From contig NC_058158.1 in the NCBI RefSeq assembly GCF_020080835.1, positions 15,536,882 to 15,600,881 on the forward strand: a DNA stretch of 64,000 nucleotides, in the 5' to 3' direction. A program made the position numbers and the translations under genes. The notes under the pieces were generated by a model. The model ran no database searches, was not told the origin of the DNA, and was given only the letters and a program-made list of their open reading frames with translations. Numbering within the stretch: position 1 is the first letter of the stretch; the number at the start of each line of letters is the position of its first letter. The stretch comes from Cotesia glomerata (lineage: Eukaryota > Arthropoda > Insecta > Hymenoptera > Braconidae). This document shows positions 10,752 through 19,650 of the stretch, piece after piece.

Positions 10752-10870
10752 CTCTTAAACTTAACAAAACCACGTCGATTGCTACCAATCCAATCAAAAT
10801 CGGTTGATTCGTTCAAGAGTTATCGAAAACGAAAAATTTGGCAAAAAGCGTATTTTTCGCATAACTTTGA
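10752..10870 (-). repeat. AC-pad (minus), part right of the insertion
   Basis: Continues the pad interrupted at 7449: AAAACCACGTCGATTGC, CAAAATCGGTTGATTCG and CAAGAGTTATCGAAAACG correspond to 55130-55200. It begins with the second copy of the 8-bp duplication. Confidence 0.8.
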
Positions 10871-10920
10871 GATTTCTTTTTGGATCATTTTTGACGACAT
10901 AAAATAATTATTAGAGTCGA

Positions 10921-10997
10921 GGCTGGCAATAGCCTGGTCGGCTCGGTGCTCGCTTTTCGAAAGAGTGGGACCTGGGTTCGATCCCAGCACGCACCAC
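10921..10997 (+). other. tRNA-like sequence / tRNA-derived repeat
   Basis: TAGCCTGGTCGG (10930-10941) matches a pol III A-box at 11 of 12 positions. GGTTCGATCCC (10975-10985) is a perfect B-box within a T-stem CTGGG...CCAG. CACGCACCA follows. The acceptor arm does not pair well, so I call it tRNA-like; it may be the head of a SINE or a decayed tRNA gene. Confidence 0.45.
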
Positions 10998-11017
10998 TAT
11001 TTTTCAGTGATTATAAT

Positions 11018-12011
11018 TAAAAAAATTAGAAAAACGGTTCACCCTAAGGGCCATCCGTGCAACTTCCCGCTAATTTAATTCCTGAGCGCTTAAAATTGTA
11101 CTTATGACATTTTTGAGATTTTAAAGCTCACAAAATAATTTATGTGATATTTTGAGCTCGCTGAGTTCAAAGAAATAATATTTCTATGCATTTAAGCTCT
11201 CCCAGCTCAAAAGTCTGATAGAAGTTTCATAGAACACTATTTTTGGAATTTTCAAACCGCAATAACTTTTGAATGGATCAACCAATTTTCACGGGGTTGG
11301 CGTCATTCGACGCAGTTTAATTATCCTAATAAGTAATTTTTAGGTTGTAATTGATCGAACCGAAAATTTCGGAGTAATCCCGAAAAAACACTTTTTTCGG
11401 TTTTCTTTCGTTCACGATATCTCTCGAATGAATCAACCGATTTTGACCAGCTTAGTAGCAATCGACGTGGTTTTTTTATGTTTAGAGCTGATTAGTTTTT
11501 GGAATCGATCGGTGGAGCTGTTTGAAAGTTATTCCAAAAAATGTCGGAGTTATATTGAAAAAATCCTTATTTCCAAATATTTCGTCGAGGATATCTCTCG
11601 AACCAATCATCCGATTATTACGTTCTTGACGGCAATCAACGCGGTTTTTTGAGCTCTAAAAATCATTTTATATCTCTAAAAACGATCCGAAAAGAAATAT
11701 CGAAGTTAGGTGAAAAAAACACTTTTTTCAGTTTTTTTCGGTTTTCTGTCGTTCACGCTATCTTTCGAACGAATCAACCGATTTTGACCGGATTAGCGCC
11801 GATCAAACCGTTTATAAGATATTCCAAAAAAACCACTTTCAAAAATGATTTTTTTCTTATTTTTTTTGAGATTTTTCAACATTTCTCTAAATCTATCTAT
11901 CCGAATCGGTTCAAATTTTCAGGAAATCTAAGTTTGAGGGAACTCTTTAGAACGCCGTTTAGTTCGTTCCGATCGGTTCAGTCGTTCAAATGTTATAAGC
12001 GAGTCACATAC

Positions 12012-12013
<2 letters not shown>
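11018..12013 (+). repeat. AC-pad repeat, complete left arm (long form)
   Basis: Starts with TTAGAAAAACGGTTCACCC and AACTTCCCGCTAATTTAA, then GAGCTC-type hairpins (11150-11220). Next come successive ~150-bp diverged modules, each with AACGAATCAACCGATTTTGACC- and CGACGTGGTTTTTT-like phrases (about 11260, 11425, 11595, 11755). It ends at the (AC)n tract. Short frames in it (11428-11652, 11649-12014) reflect module periodicity and carry no known protein motif. This is the left half of the pad split by A2, A3 and B1. Confidence 0.85.

Positions 12014-12041
<28 letters not shown>
12014..12041 (+). repeat. (AC)14 tract at the 5' junction of A2
   Basis: Pure AC dinucleotides between the pad left arm and the truncated 5' end of A2. 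This is the pad's own microsatellite and the insertion target. Confidence 0.95.
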
Positions 12042-12042
<1 letters not shown>

Positions 12043-14266
12043 TCAACGAGGTGGACAAAGACTTGTGGGGCAGACCTTACAAGGTAGTTATGGCAAACTT
12101 GAAATACCAGCCAATGCCGTCTCCTACGTGTCCTCAACTCCTACAGAAGATCGTGACTGCACTGTTTCCACGACAGCGCGTTTTCAACTACCTGTTGACA
12201 CAAGACGAACTGAATGATATCCCACCTGTGACGAAAGAAGAACTGATGGAAGCTTGTAACCGCGTCGGGAATAATAAAGCGCCGGGATTGGACGGAATCC
12301 CTAATATTGCCTTGAAAACATCTATTAAAGCAGCGCCAGCGTTATTCCTCGATGTCTACAACATCTGCTTGAAGGAAGGGATTTTTCCTCGGAAGTGGAA
12401 ACAACAACGGCTGGTACTACTTCCTAAAGGGAAAAAGCCACCGGAAGAACCGTCATCTTATCGTCCACTCTGCATGTTGGATACAGCCGGTAAGATACTC
12501 GAACGTATAATCCACCAAAGGATAGAAGCAGTTGTCGATCCACTATTAGCAGACAATCAGTACGGATTTCGAAAAGGACGATCAACCCTGGACGCAATCA
12601 ACCTGGTTGTCGGTATAGCCAAAGACGCAATCGCCGGTACCAGATGGAAGGGTGGAACGAAGAAATATTGTCTGGTGGCAACCCTAGACATCAAAAATGC
12701 CTTCAACTCCGCCAACTGGGATCGCATCATGCAAGCTCTTCAAGAGATGAACGTACCAGGATATCTACGAAGGATAGTCGCTAGCTACTTCACGAATAGA
12801 GTCCTTAGATATGACACGAAGAATGGTCCAAAGGAGTATGATGTTACTAGAGGCGTCCCGCAGGGTTCTGTTCTCGGTCCACTTCTCTGGAATATCATGT
12901 ACAACGGATTGCTGAGACTGAAACTACCAAGAAATGTCAAACTGGTAGCGTACGCGGACGACGTAGCCGTAGTAATCGTCGCCAAGCATATTGATGAGAT
13001 AAATCATATGTTCACGATCACCTTTGAGCGAATTAACCAGTGGATGGACACAGTAAACCTACAACTGGCTAAACAGAAGACCGAGGCTGTACTTATCACT
13101 AGCAGAAAAGTGGTGGAAACGATCAATTTAAACGTCGGAGACCAAGAAATCACATCCCAACCATTCATTCGATATCTGGGAGTGATGCTCGATTCCCGAC
13201 TTAACTTCAAACAACAAGTTGAACACGTGACCGCCAAAGCATCAGCAGTAGTGGCTAACCTAGTACGATTGATGCCCAACATCGGTGGCCCGAAGCAGAC
13301 AAGGAGGTTATTGCTATCATCAGTAGTTACATCGGTCCTCACGTATGGTATATCCATTTGGTCCGACGCACTTGAGACCCAAGAATCATGGAGGAAAGCA
13401 TGTCTGGTTTACCGACTGAGCGCGCTAAGAGTAGCCAGCGCCTTCCGAACAATATCAGAGGAAGCAGTGTGCGTCATTTCTGGAACTCTGCCGCTTAGAG
13501 TCTTAGCTAAAGAAAGACAGGCCCTTTACCATCGAAAGAGGTCAACTACACTCAGCGCTGAAGAACTAAGAACAGAAGAACGGCAGCACAGCATCTCGCG
13601 ATGGCAACTTGAGTGGGACGCCGCAGCAAAAGGAAGATGGACACACCGCCTCATACCAAAGATCGACGTTTGGCTGAGCCGAAACCATGGTGAAGTCAAC
13701 TATTACCTAACGCAGATGTTGTCAGGACATGGGTGCTTTCGAGAGTATCTGCACCGCTTTAAGCACGACGATTCTCCGGAGTGCCCGTCTTGTCCAGGGG
13801 TTATTGAGGACGCAAGGCACGTTTTCTTTGTGTGTCCACGTTTCGATCCTCAGCGTGAGGAGTTAGAGAGGATCCTGAACTGGAGAATCCAACCAGAGAC
13901 AATAGTAGATGCAATGTTGTCGAATCAAACTGCTTGGAACGCTACAAGCACTTTTGCCACAGAAGTGCTTACAGAGCTGCGTTCCATTGAAAGAAAAAGA
14001 GCAAATGACAGAAACTAGAAGGAAGGAAAAATAACACCTTAGCCACCAGAAGGAATAGCGGTAGCTGGATCCTCCCCTCACGAAGTAATGCCTGACGGCG
14101 GTTTCCATGAGGGATTAGAGGAAAGAAGAAAAGGGGTTTAGGGTTTAGTGGGTAGGGGCGTTAGGGTCGAGTTTTAGTATGACACTGCGTCGAGTCGCCA
14201 CATATCCAGGCCAAACAACTATGCCTGGAATCCGTAAAGGGATTCCCCCCCCTAAGATAAAAAAAA

Positions 14267-14270
<4 letters not shown>
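12042..14270 (+). mobile_element. R1-clade element A2, 5'-truncated
   Basis: Family A sequence begins abruptly inside ORF2 (ATCAACGAGGTGGACAAAG, equivalent to about 17247 in A3) directly after (AC)14. It runs to the 3' UTR, the terminal hairpin GAATCC...GGATTC (14228-14245), an A run and (CA)40. A 5' truncation flush against target repeats is the usual product of target-primed reverse transcription that stopped early. The reading frame is the best preserved of all copies, so this may be among the youngest insertions. Confidence 0.9.
12051..14018 (+). CDS. A2 ORF2, open RT and C-terminal domain (5'-truncated, 655 codons)
   Basis: Reverse transcriptase plus C-terminal region of an R1-clade ORF2, uninterrupted from the 5' truncation to TAG at 14016-14018. 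In order: VGNNKAPGLDGIPN (about residue 73), FPRKWKQQRLVLLPKGKKP, SSYRPLCMLDTAGK, FGFRKGRSTLDA-type motif (here YGFRKGRST), DIKNAFNSANWD, GVPQGSVLGPLLWN, catalytic YADD at 12951-12962 (about residue 301), IRYLGVMLDSRLNF, and a C-terminal CCHC-type knuckle CPSC..H....C from about residue 578. The endonuclease domain is absent, so it cannot transpose by itself. There is no natural start codon; translation from the upstream repeat is not expected. The intact frame argues for recent insertion. A 3' UTR follows from 14019. Confidence 0.85.
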   Translation: MDKDLWGRPYKVVMANLKYQPMPSPTCPQLLQKIVTALFPRQRVFNYLLTQDELNDIPPVTKEELMEACNRVGNNKAPGLDGIPNIALKTSIKAAPALFLDVYNICLKEGIFPRKWKQQRLVLLPKGKKPPEEPSSYRPLCMLDTAGKILERIIHQRIEAVVDPLLADNQYGFRKGRSTLDAINLVVGIAKDAIAGTRWKGGTKKYCLVATLDIKNAFNSANWDRIMQALQEMNVPGYLRRIVASYFTNRVLRYDTKNGPKEYDVTRGVPQGSVLGPLLWNIMYNGLLRLKLPRNVKLVAYADDVAVVIVAKHIDEINHMFTITFERINQWMDTVNLQLAKQKTEAVLITSRKVVETINLNVGDQEITSQPFIRYLGVMLDSRLNFKQQVEHVTAKASAVVANLVRLMPNIGGPKQTRRLLLSSVVTSVLTYGISIWSDALETQESWRKACLVYRLSALRVASAFRTISEEAVCVISGTLPLRVLAKERQALYHRKRSTTLSAEELRTEERQHSISRWQLEWDAAAKGRWTHRLIPKIDVWLSRNHGEVNYYLTQMLSGHGCFREYLHRFKHDDSPECPSCPGVIEDARHVFFVCPRFDPQREELERILNWRIQPETIVDAMLSNQTAWNATSTFATEVLTELRSIERKRANDRN

Positions 14271-14350
<80 letters not shown>
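14271..14350 (+). repeat. (CA)40 tract between A2 and A3
   Basis: Eighty bases of pure CA between the A tail of A2 and the first base of A3. It is the longest AC tract in the window. Confidence 0.97.
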
Positions 14351-14353
<3 letters not shown>

Positions 14354-14438
14354 GGGGCAGAAGAGATACTGCTACCGGGCGCGTCTCCCCGAGCGGATGG
14401 GAGAACGCTCGCTGTCCTTGGATGACACTTAATCTCTT
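14351..14438 (+). promoter_or_regulatory. Structured 5' end of A3 (HDV-ribozyme-like topology, candidate)
   Basis: The first seven bases of the element, CTCGGGG (14351-14357), pair perfectly with CCCCGAG (14387-14393). AAGAGAT (14361-14367) pairs perfectly with ATCTCTT (14432-14438), so the two helices interlock as P1 and P2 of a nested pseudoknot. A short GCU/GGC hairpin between them could be P3. HDV-like self-cleaving ribozymes with this order are known at the 5' ends of R2 and several other non-LTR elements. That this one folds or cleaves is an inference. Confidence 0.4.
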
Positions 14439-14893
14439 AGTTGATGAGGTACAGCGGGTAGGAGCCAAGCAAAATAACCAAACAAAATACGCTCCCGTGG
14501 ACAAAACTCCCCTTTAATGGGTTGGTCGCACTAACTGACCTAACAAGACGATCGTTCTCTGCTGTGACCCACTGGGAGTGACCGGAACCTCGTGTCGTAG
14601 TTTCCGACGATGCAGGCCACGGCTGATGTGAGCTTGCTCTGCCGAGGTGTAAGTTGCAGCAGTGGATCAGGAGCCAGCCACTTCGGGCCTTGATCAGGAA
14701 GTACGCAGTGAGTGTTAGAGATCGGAATCTTCACCGCTCCGAGCGAGTCTAGTCCGTCCGTGTATTCCGGGGCTGGCTAAGTGTCGGCTAGGCCTCAGGG
14801 AACTGGGGTAGGAGTACTATCTCCGAGGGTACACCCGTTCCTAGTTATGACAACCCGCTCCACTCCGTACGATGCGCTGGTGAATTTAAAAGT

Positions 14894-16247
14894 ATGAGTA
14901 AAATTCAGGAAAACAACAATAGTGAAAACGGGCCTCATGCCCAACAAGCAGCGATTGAAGCAAGCGCTGAAATGAAGCGGTCGCAAGCGTTTGAACGCCT
15001 TGAAAAGCTGACCAGTGAGCTAAATGACTTCATCCAATCTAAGGTCAATATCCACAAGGAGATTAAGACCAAGACGACCAGCGTAGCCAATGCCCTCCAG
15101 AGATTCAAGAAACTTGATGAAGAATGGTGTTTAACAGTACGACGCACTTCTCGCACTACACCGGAGAGAAGCATTCAAGCAACTATCGTCAATGAAGAAG
15201 CAATGGACACTGGAGCCGAAGGTGACGGTGAATCAGTCGCGGAAGACAGAATCAGAACTAGCAGCAAGTCAACTAAGAGAAAAGATCGATCTTCTCCCGA
15301 CCCAACGATCTGCCAAGTTGTGAAGAAAAAGGACCTGAAACCAAGCCCTCCGAAAACACGGCAGTGCAGAACGCCGGAAAAAAGAGGTGACTGAATGGCA
15401 GAAGGTCCAATCCAAGAAGGAGAAGAAGGAGCAAGCGAGAGAGCGGTTACCAAAACAACCGGTGAACAAATCTCGGCCGGAGCCTAAGCGGGAAAAACCG
15501 CGAAAATTCACCAAACCAGATGCCTTAATTATTCGACCCGTTGAGAAGGCAAAATATGCCGAGATACTGCGTCGGATTAAAAAAGATGTCCCACCAGATC
15601 AGACCCGTGACGTCGTTGACAAGGTTCAAAAGACGAATGATGGGAATATGCTCATTACGCTTTCCAGAAAGACCGCAGACAAAGGACAAGCTTTGCTGAA
15701 GACCATCAAGAGCATCCTTAAAGAAGAAGCGCAAGTCATCTGTAAAGGCCCAGAGGAACAGCTTGAAATCCGGGACATTGACGACGAAACAACTAAAGAC
15801 GATGTCCGGAAGGCCTTACAAGAGGCAGCTGGAAATGACTACGAAATACCTGAAGATGTCATTAAAATTCGTCCGGCCTACAGAGGTACTCAAACTGCTT
15901 CGGTACGATTGCCAGCAGCAATAGTGCAGAAGATACTTGGAAAGACAGGCAAAATAAGGATTGGCTGGGTAAATTGCCGTGTCAGAGCAATTAAGACACC
16001 ATTACGATGCTATAAGTGCTGGCAATTTGGGCACACTACTGCCCAATGTAAAAGCGAAGTCGACCGATCTGGGCTTTGCATCAAATGTGGGCAAACAGGT
16101 CATCAAGCTGCTCAATGCCAAGATAAAGTGAAATGTGCGTTATGTGCGGAAAAACCTGGCTCTCAGGACACTGCTCACCGGTCTGGTTCTGGCCGATGTC
16201 CAGTCTTCCAAGAAGCACTCCAGAAGCTGACAAATAAACGAACATGA
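14894..16247 (+). pseudogene. A3 ORF1 (gag-like RNA-binding protein), one frameshift
   Basis: ATG at 14894 opens 166 codons: a coiled-coil-prone N-terminus (RLEKLTSELNDFIQ, ALQRFKKLDEEW) and a basic linker. A deletion near 15350-15385 relative to A1 shifts the frame, and the rest reads from about 15387 to TGA 16245-16247. That part holds a lysine-rich segment, an R1-type middle domain (about 15530-15990) and three zinc knuckles: CYKCWQFGHTTAQC, CIKCGQTGHQAAQC and CALC..., around 16008-16200. ORF1 coats element RNA and takes it to the target. The stop overlaps the ORF2 start as ATGA. Confidence 0.88.
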
Positions 16248-19222
16248 GGATACTGCAGCTTAACATCAATCACTGCGAAGCTGCGCATGACCTGCTTATG
16301 CAGACAGTACGGGAATTAAAGCTCGACGTTGTGCTTTTATCGGAGCCATATAAACATTTAGCTGGACAACCTTGGGAGACGGATATCACCACGAAAGCTG
16401 TGATCTGGGCTTGTGGTAAGCTCCCTTTCCAGAGTGTAGCTACCAATGGCAGTGCTGGCTTTGTAGCAGCATCAGTAGATGGCATCCGTTTTTACAGCTG
16501 CTACGCACCACCTAGCCTCTCAATTGCTGAGTTTACTGACTTCTTGGATCGACTGACCGAGGACGCGAAGCAACATCATCCAGTGGCGATAGCCGGGGAC
16601 TTTAACGCCTGGGCAGTGGACTGGGGAAGTAAGCAGACTAATGCACGAGGAAGAGAGCTGCTAGAAGCTCTTTCTACACTAGATGTAGTCTTGCTCAACA
16701 GTGGTGACACACCGACCTACACCAAAGGTGACGCAAGCTCGATTGTAGACGTCACTTTTGTCAGTACCAGCCTTGCTAAAGGTAACACTAACTGGAAGGT
16801 ACTGGACATCTACACTGCCAGTGACCATCATGCGATACTCTGGGAAACGTCAAACGACCAGAACCTCCGGGGGCCTATCAAGCAATTTAACACCGTCGGT
16901 TGGAAGGTGAAATCTCTTGTCCCAGAAGTATTGCTAACAGCCCTCGATAGTGATCCGATAGAGACTGGATGTGCAGAAGAACATACTAAGGCTCTGATGA
17001 TGCGAGTAACACAAGCTTGTGATGCCAGTATGCCTCGCAAACGTGTTATGAATTCAAGACCTGCGGTACACTGGTGGAATGATCATATCAGCAACCTCCG
17101 TAAAGAGTGTCATCGAAAGAGAAGAATATCACAGCGTGGCTATCAACGACCTTACTCTGCAGTGCTGATCGCAGAGTACAAAAAAACTCGTCGTGAACTT
17201 AATAAGGCCATAAAAGAGAGCAAAAGAAGATGCTGGAAAGAGCTCATATACGAGGTCGACAAAGACGTGTGGGGTCGGCCGTATAAGGTGGTCATGACGC
17301 ACCTGAAGAGGCAACAAGTGCCGTCACCTACGTGTCCCCAACTCCTTCAGAGAATCGTCACTGCGCTGTTTCCACAGCAACACAGTCTCAATTATCAGTC
17401 AACGCAAGATGAACTGGACGACGTTCCACCTGTCACTGAAGAAGAATTGTTGGAGGCCTGTGATCGGGTAGGAAATAATAAAGCGCCGGGATTGGACGGA
17501 ATCCCTAATATAGCCTTGAAAACCATCATAAAGGCAGCACCAACATTATTTCTAGACGCTTACAACGCATGCCTCAAGGAGGGGACTTTTCCTCGTAAGT
17601 GGAAACAGCAACGGTTAGTACTTTTACCTAAAGGAAAGAAACCGCCAGAAGAACCGTCATCTTACCGACTACTCTGCATGCTAGATACGGCGGGTAAGAT
17701 ATTTGAGCGTATCATCCATCAGCGAATAGATGCAGTAGTCGACCCACTCTTGGCAGACAACTAGTATGGATTCCGGAAAGGACGATCAACCCTGGACGCG
17801 ATCAACCTGGTTGTTAATACGGCCAAAGAGGCAATCGCAGGAACTAGATGGAAGGGTGGAACGAAGAAGTACTGCCTGGTGGCTGCCTTGGACATCAAAA
17901 ATGCTTTCAATTCCGCTAATTGGGACTGCATCATGCAAGCTCTCGACGAGAAGAACGTGCCAACATATCTTCGCAGACTAGTGATTAGCTATTTTACAGA
18001 CAGAGTGCTGAAATACGATACAAAGAATGGTCCAAAAGAGTATGATATAACCGGTGGTGTGCCACAGGGCTCTGTTCTTGGTCCACTTCTGTGGAATATC
18101 ATGTATGACGGGCTCCTGAGACTGAAGCTTCCAAGATGTGTCAAACTGGTAGCGTATGCGGATGATGTTGCCGCAGTGATCGTCGCCAAACACCTCGACG
18201 AGATTCAACATCTGTTTGACATCACTTTTGAGAAGATCAACCAGTGGATGGATACAGTGAATCTACAACTGGCCAAGCAGAAGACCGAAGCAGTGCTTAT
18301 TACCAGCCGAAAAGAAGTTGAAACAATTAAGATTAATGTCGGTGACCGAGAAATCACATCACAACCATTTATCCGTTATCTGGGAGTGATGCTGGATGCA
18401 CGACTCAACTTCAAACAGCAGGTGGAACATGTCAGTGCCAAAGCGTCAGTAGTGAGGGCTAGTCTCGCACGGCTGATGCCTAACATCGGAGGCCCAATGC
18501 AGAGCAGGAGGCTACTATTGTCATCAGTAGTCACATCAGTGCTCACTTACGGAATATCCATTTGGGCTGATGCACTGGAAACCTAAGAATCATGGAGAAA
18601 AGCTGGACCAATATACCGACAGAGTGCCCTACGAGTAGCTAGTGCCTTCCGCACTCTATCAGAAGAAGCAGTGTGTGTCATTGCTGGAATCCTACCTCTT
18701 AGAGTTCTAGCAGAGGAAAGACGGGCCCCTTACCAACGAAAAAGGTCAACTGCACTGAGCCCGGAAGAACTTAGAATTGAAGAACGGCAAAAGAGCATAG
18801 GCCGATGGCAACTACAATGGGATGCTGCAGAGAAGGGTAGGTGGACGCACCGTCTCATACCTCGGGTCGACATTTGGCTTAACCGAAATCACGGTGAGGT
18901 CAATTACTATCTTACGCAGATGTTGTCGGGACATGGGTGTTTTCGAGAGTATCTACACCGCTTTAAGCACGATGACTCTTCGGAGTGCCCGTCCTGCCCA
19001 GGAGCTGCTGAAGACGCGGAGCACGTCTTCTTTGTATGTCCTCGTTTCGATCCACAGCGTGAAGAACTGGAGAGGATCCTGAACCAGAGAATGCAACCAG
19101 ATTCACTAGTAGAAGCAATGTTGTCATCAGAAGCTGCCTGGAACGCTACCAACACGTTTGCAACAGAAGTCCTTAAAGACTTGCGTTCCACCGAAAGAAA
19201 AAGAGCAAATAGCAGAAGATAG
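16244..19222 (+). pseudogene. A3 ORF2 (EN-RT), two nonsense codons
   Basis: A 993-codon frame with no indel, interrupted only by TAG at 17762-17764 (codon 507) and TAA at 18584-18586 (codon 781). A2 has CAG and CAA at these places, so both are C-to-T changes. Domains: APE-type endonuclease with LQLNINHCEAAHDLL, the E in LLSEPYK, AGDFNAWAVDWGS and ASDH; an RT core with DIKNAFNSANWD, GGVPQGSVLGPLLWN and YADDVAAV (YADD about 18154-18165); and a C-terminal knuckle CPSCPGAAEDAEHVFFVC. The protein would nick the AC-repeat target and reverse transcribe the RNA. ORF2 starts 4 nt before the end of ORF1. Confidence 0.92.
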
Positions 19223-19429
19223 AAGGAAGATAGTTAACACCTTAGCCACCAGAAGGAAGAGCAGTAGCTAGATCCTCCCTTCACGAAGTAATGCCTGACG
19301 GCGGTTTCCATGAGAGATTAGAGGAAAGAAGGAAAAGGGGTTTAGGGTTTAGTGGGTAGGGGCGTTAGTGTCGAGTTAGTATGACGCTGCGTCGAGTCGC
19401 CACATATCCAGGCCAAACAGCTATGCCTA

Positions 19430-19448
19430 GAATCCGTAAAAAGGATTC
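19430..19448 (+). other. Conserved 3'-terminal hairpin of family A
   Basis: GAATCC (19430-19435) and GGATTC (19443-19448) form a perfect 6-bp stem about 16 nt before the (CA)n tract. A2 (14228-14245) has the same stem and A1 (5402-5420) a decayed one. By analogy with R1/SART elements it may help ORF2 recognise the RNA 3' end; that role is inferred. Confidence 0.6.
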
Positions 19449-19460
19449 CCCTACAAAAAA

Positions 19461-19464
<4 letters not shown>

Positions 19465-19509
<45 letters not shown>
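19465..19509 (+). repeat. (CA)22 tract between A3 and B1
   Basis: CA dinucleotides separate the A tail of A3 from the first base of the B1 5' end. Confidence 0.97.
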
Positions 19510-19510
<1 letters not shown>

Positions 19511-19512
19511 GT

Positions 19513-19603
19513 GTCGGGCTTGCTGGGTCCCGCATCGGGCGCCTCCTCAGGTGGCGGATAGGGGAATGCCCGGCATATCTGCACGTCAGATGCGTCGGGT
19601 ACC
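19513..19603 (+). promoter_or_regulatory. Structured 5' end of B1 (nested pseudoknot candidate)
   Basis: GTCGGGC (19513-19519) can pair with GCCCGGC (19568-19574). GGTCCCG (19526-19532) pairs with CGGGTACC (19596-19603) allowing one bulge. CGCC (19540-19543) and GGTG (19550-19553) close a loop TCCTCA, and ATCTG...CAGAT makes a hairpin between. The helix order P1, P2, P3, P1', P4, P2' is that of HDV-like ribozymes. P1 begins 3 nt inside the element rather than at its first base, which weakens the case. The inference is untested. Confidence 0.3.
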
Positions 19604-19650
19604 GAGGAAACAGAATACTCGGGGTAAACCAAAACCTAGCAAAAGATGAT

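Larger units (their letters stand above)
14351..19464 (+). mobile_element. R1-clade element A3, full length (5.1 kb)
   Basis: The only copy of family A here with all parts: 5' UTR (14351-14893), ORF1 (14894-16247), ORF2 (16244-19222), and a 3' UTR (19223-19464) with a terminal hairpin and short A tail, between (CA)40 and (CA)22 tracts. About 5.1 kb with two overlapping ORFs and CCHC knuckles is normal for R1/SART/TRAS/Waldo-type elements. R1-clade elements known as Waldo and Mino insert in ACAY or AC repeats, which fits this site. It is inactive: one frameshift in ORF1 and two nonsense codons in ORF2. Confidence 0.92.

Noticed and set aside
10921..10997. Functional tRNA gene
   Set aside because: The A- and B-boxes are good but the acceptor stem does not pair and no anticodon arm is convincing. 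Kept as tRNA-like only.
11428..12014. Short frames with a repeated DISRxNxPI motif
   Set aside because: The peptide repeat mirrors the ~150-bp DNA modules of the AC-pad. Frames are not kept in other copies.
14161..14517. Open frames with long His-Thr or Cys-Val runs over (AC)n tracts (also 5335-5526, 19342-19632, 45381-45587, 54254-54559, 55782-55991)
   Set aside because: They are translations of dinucleotide repeats, not genes.
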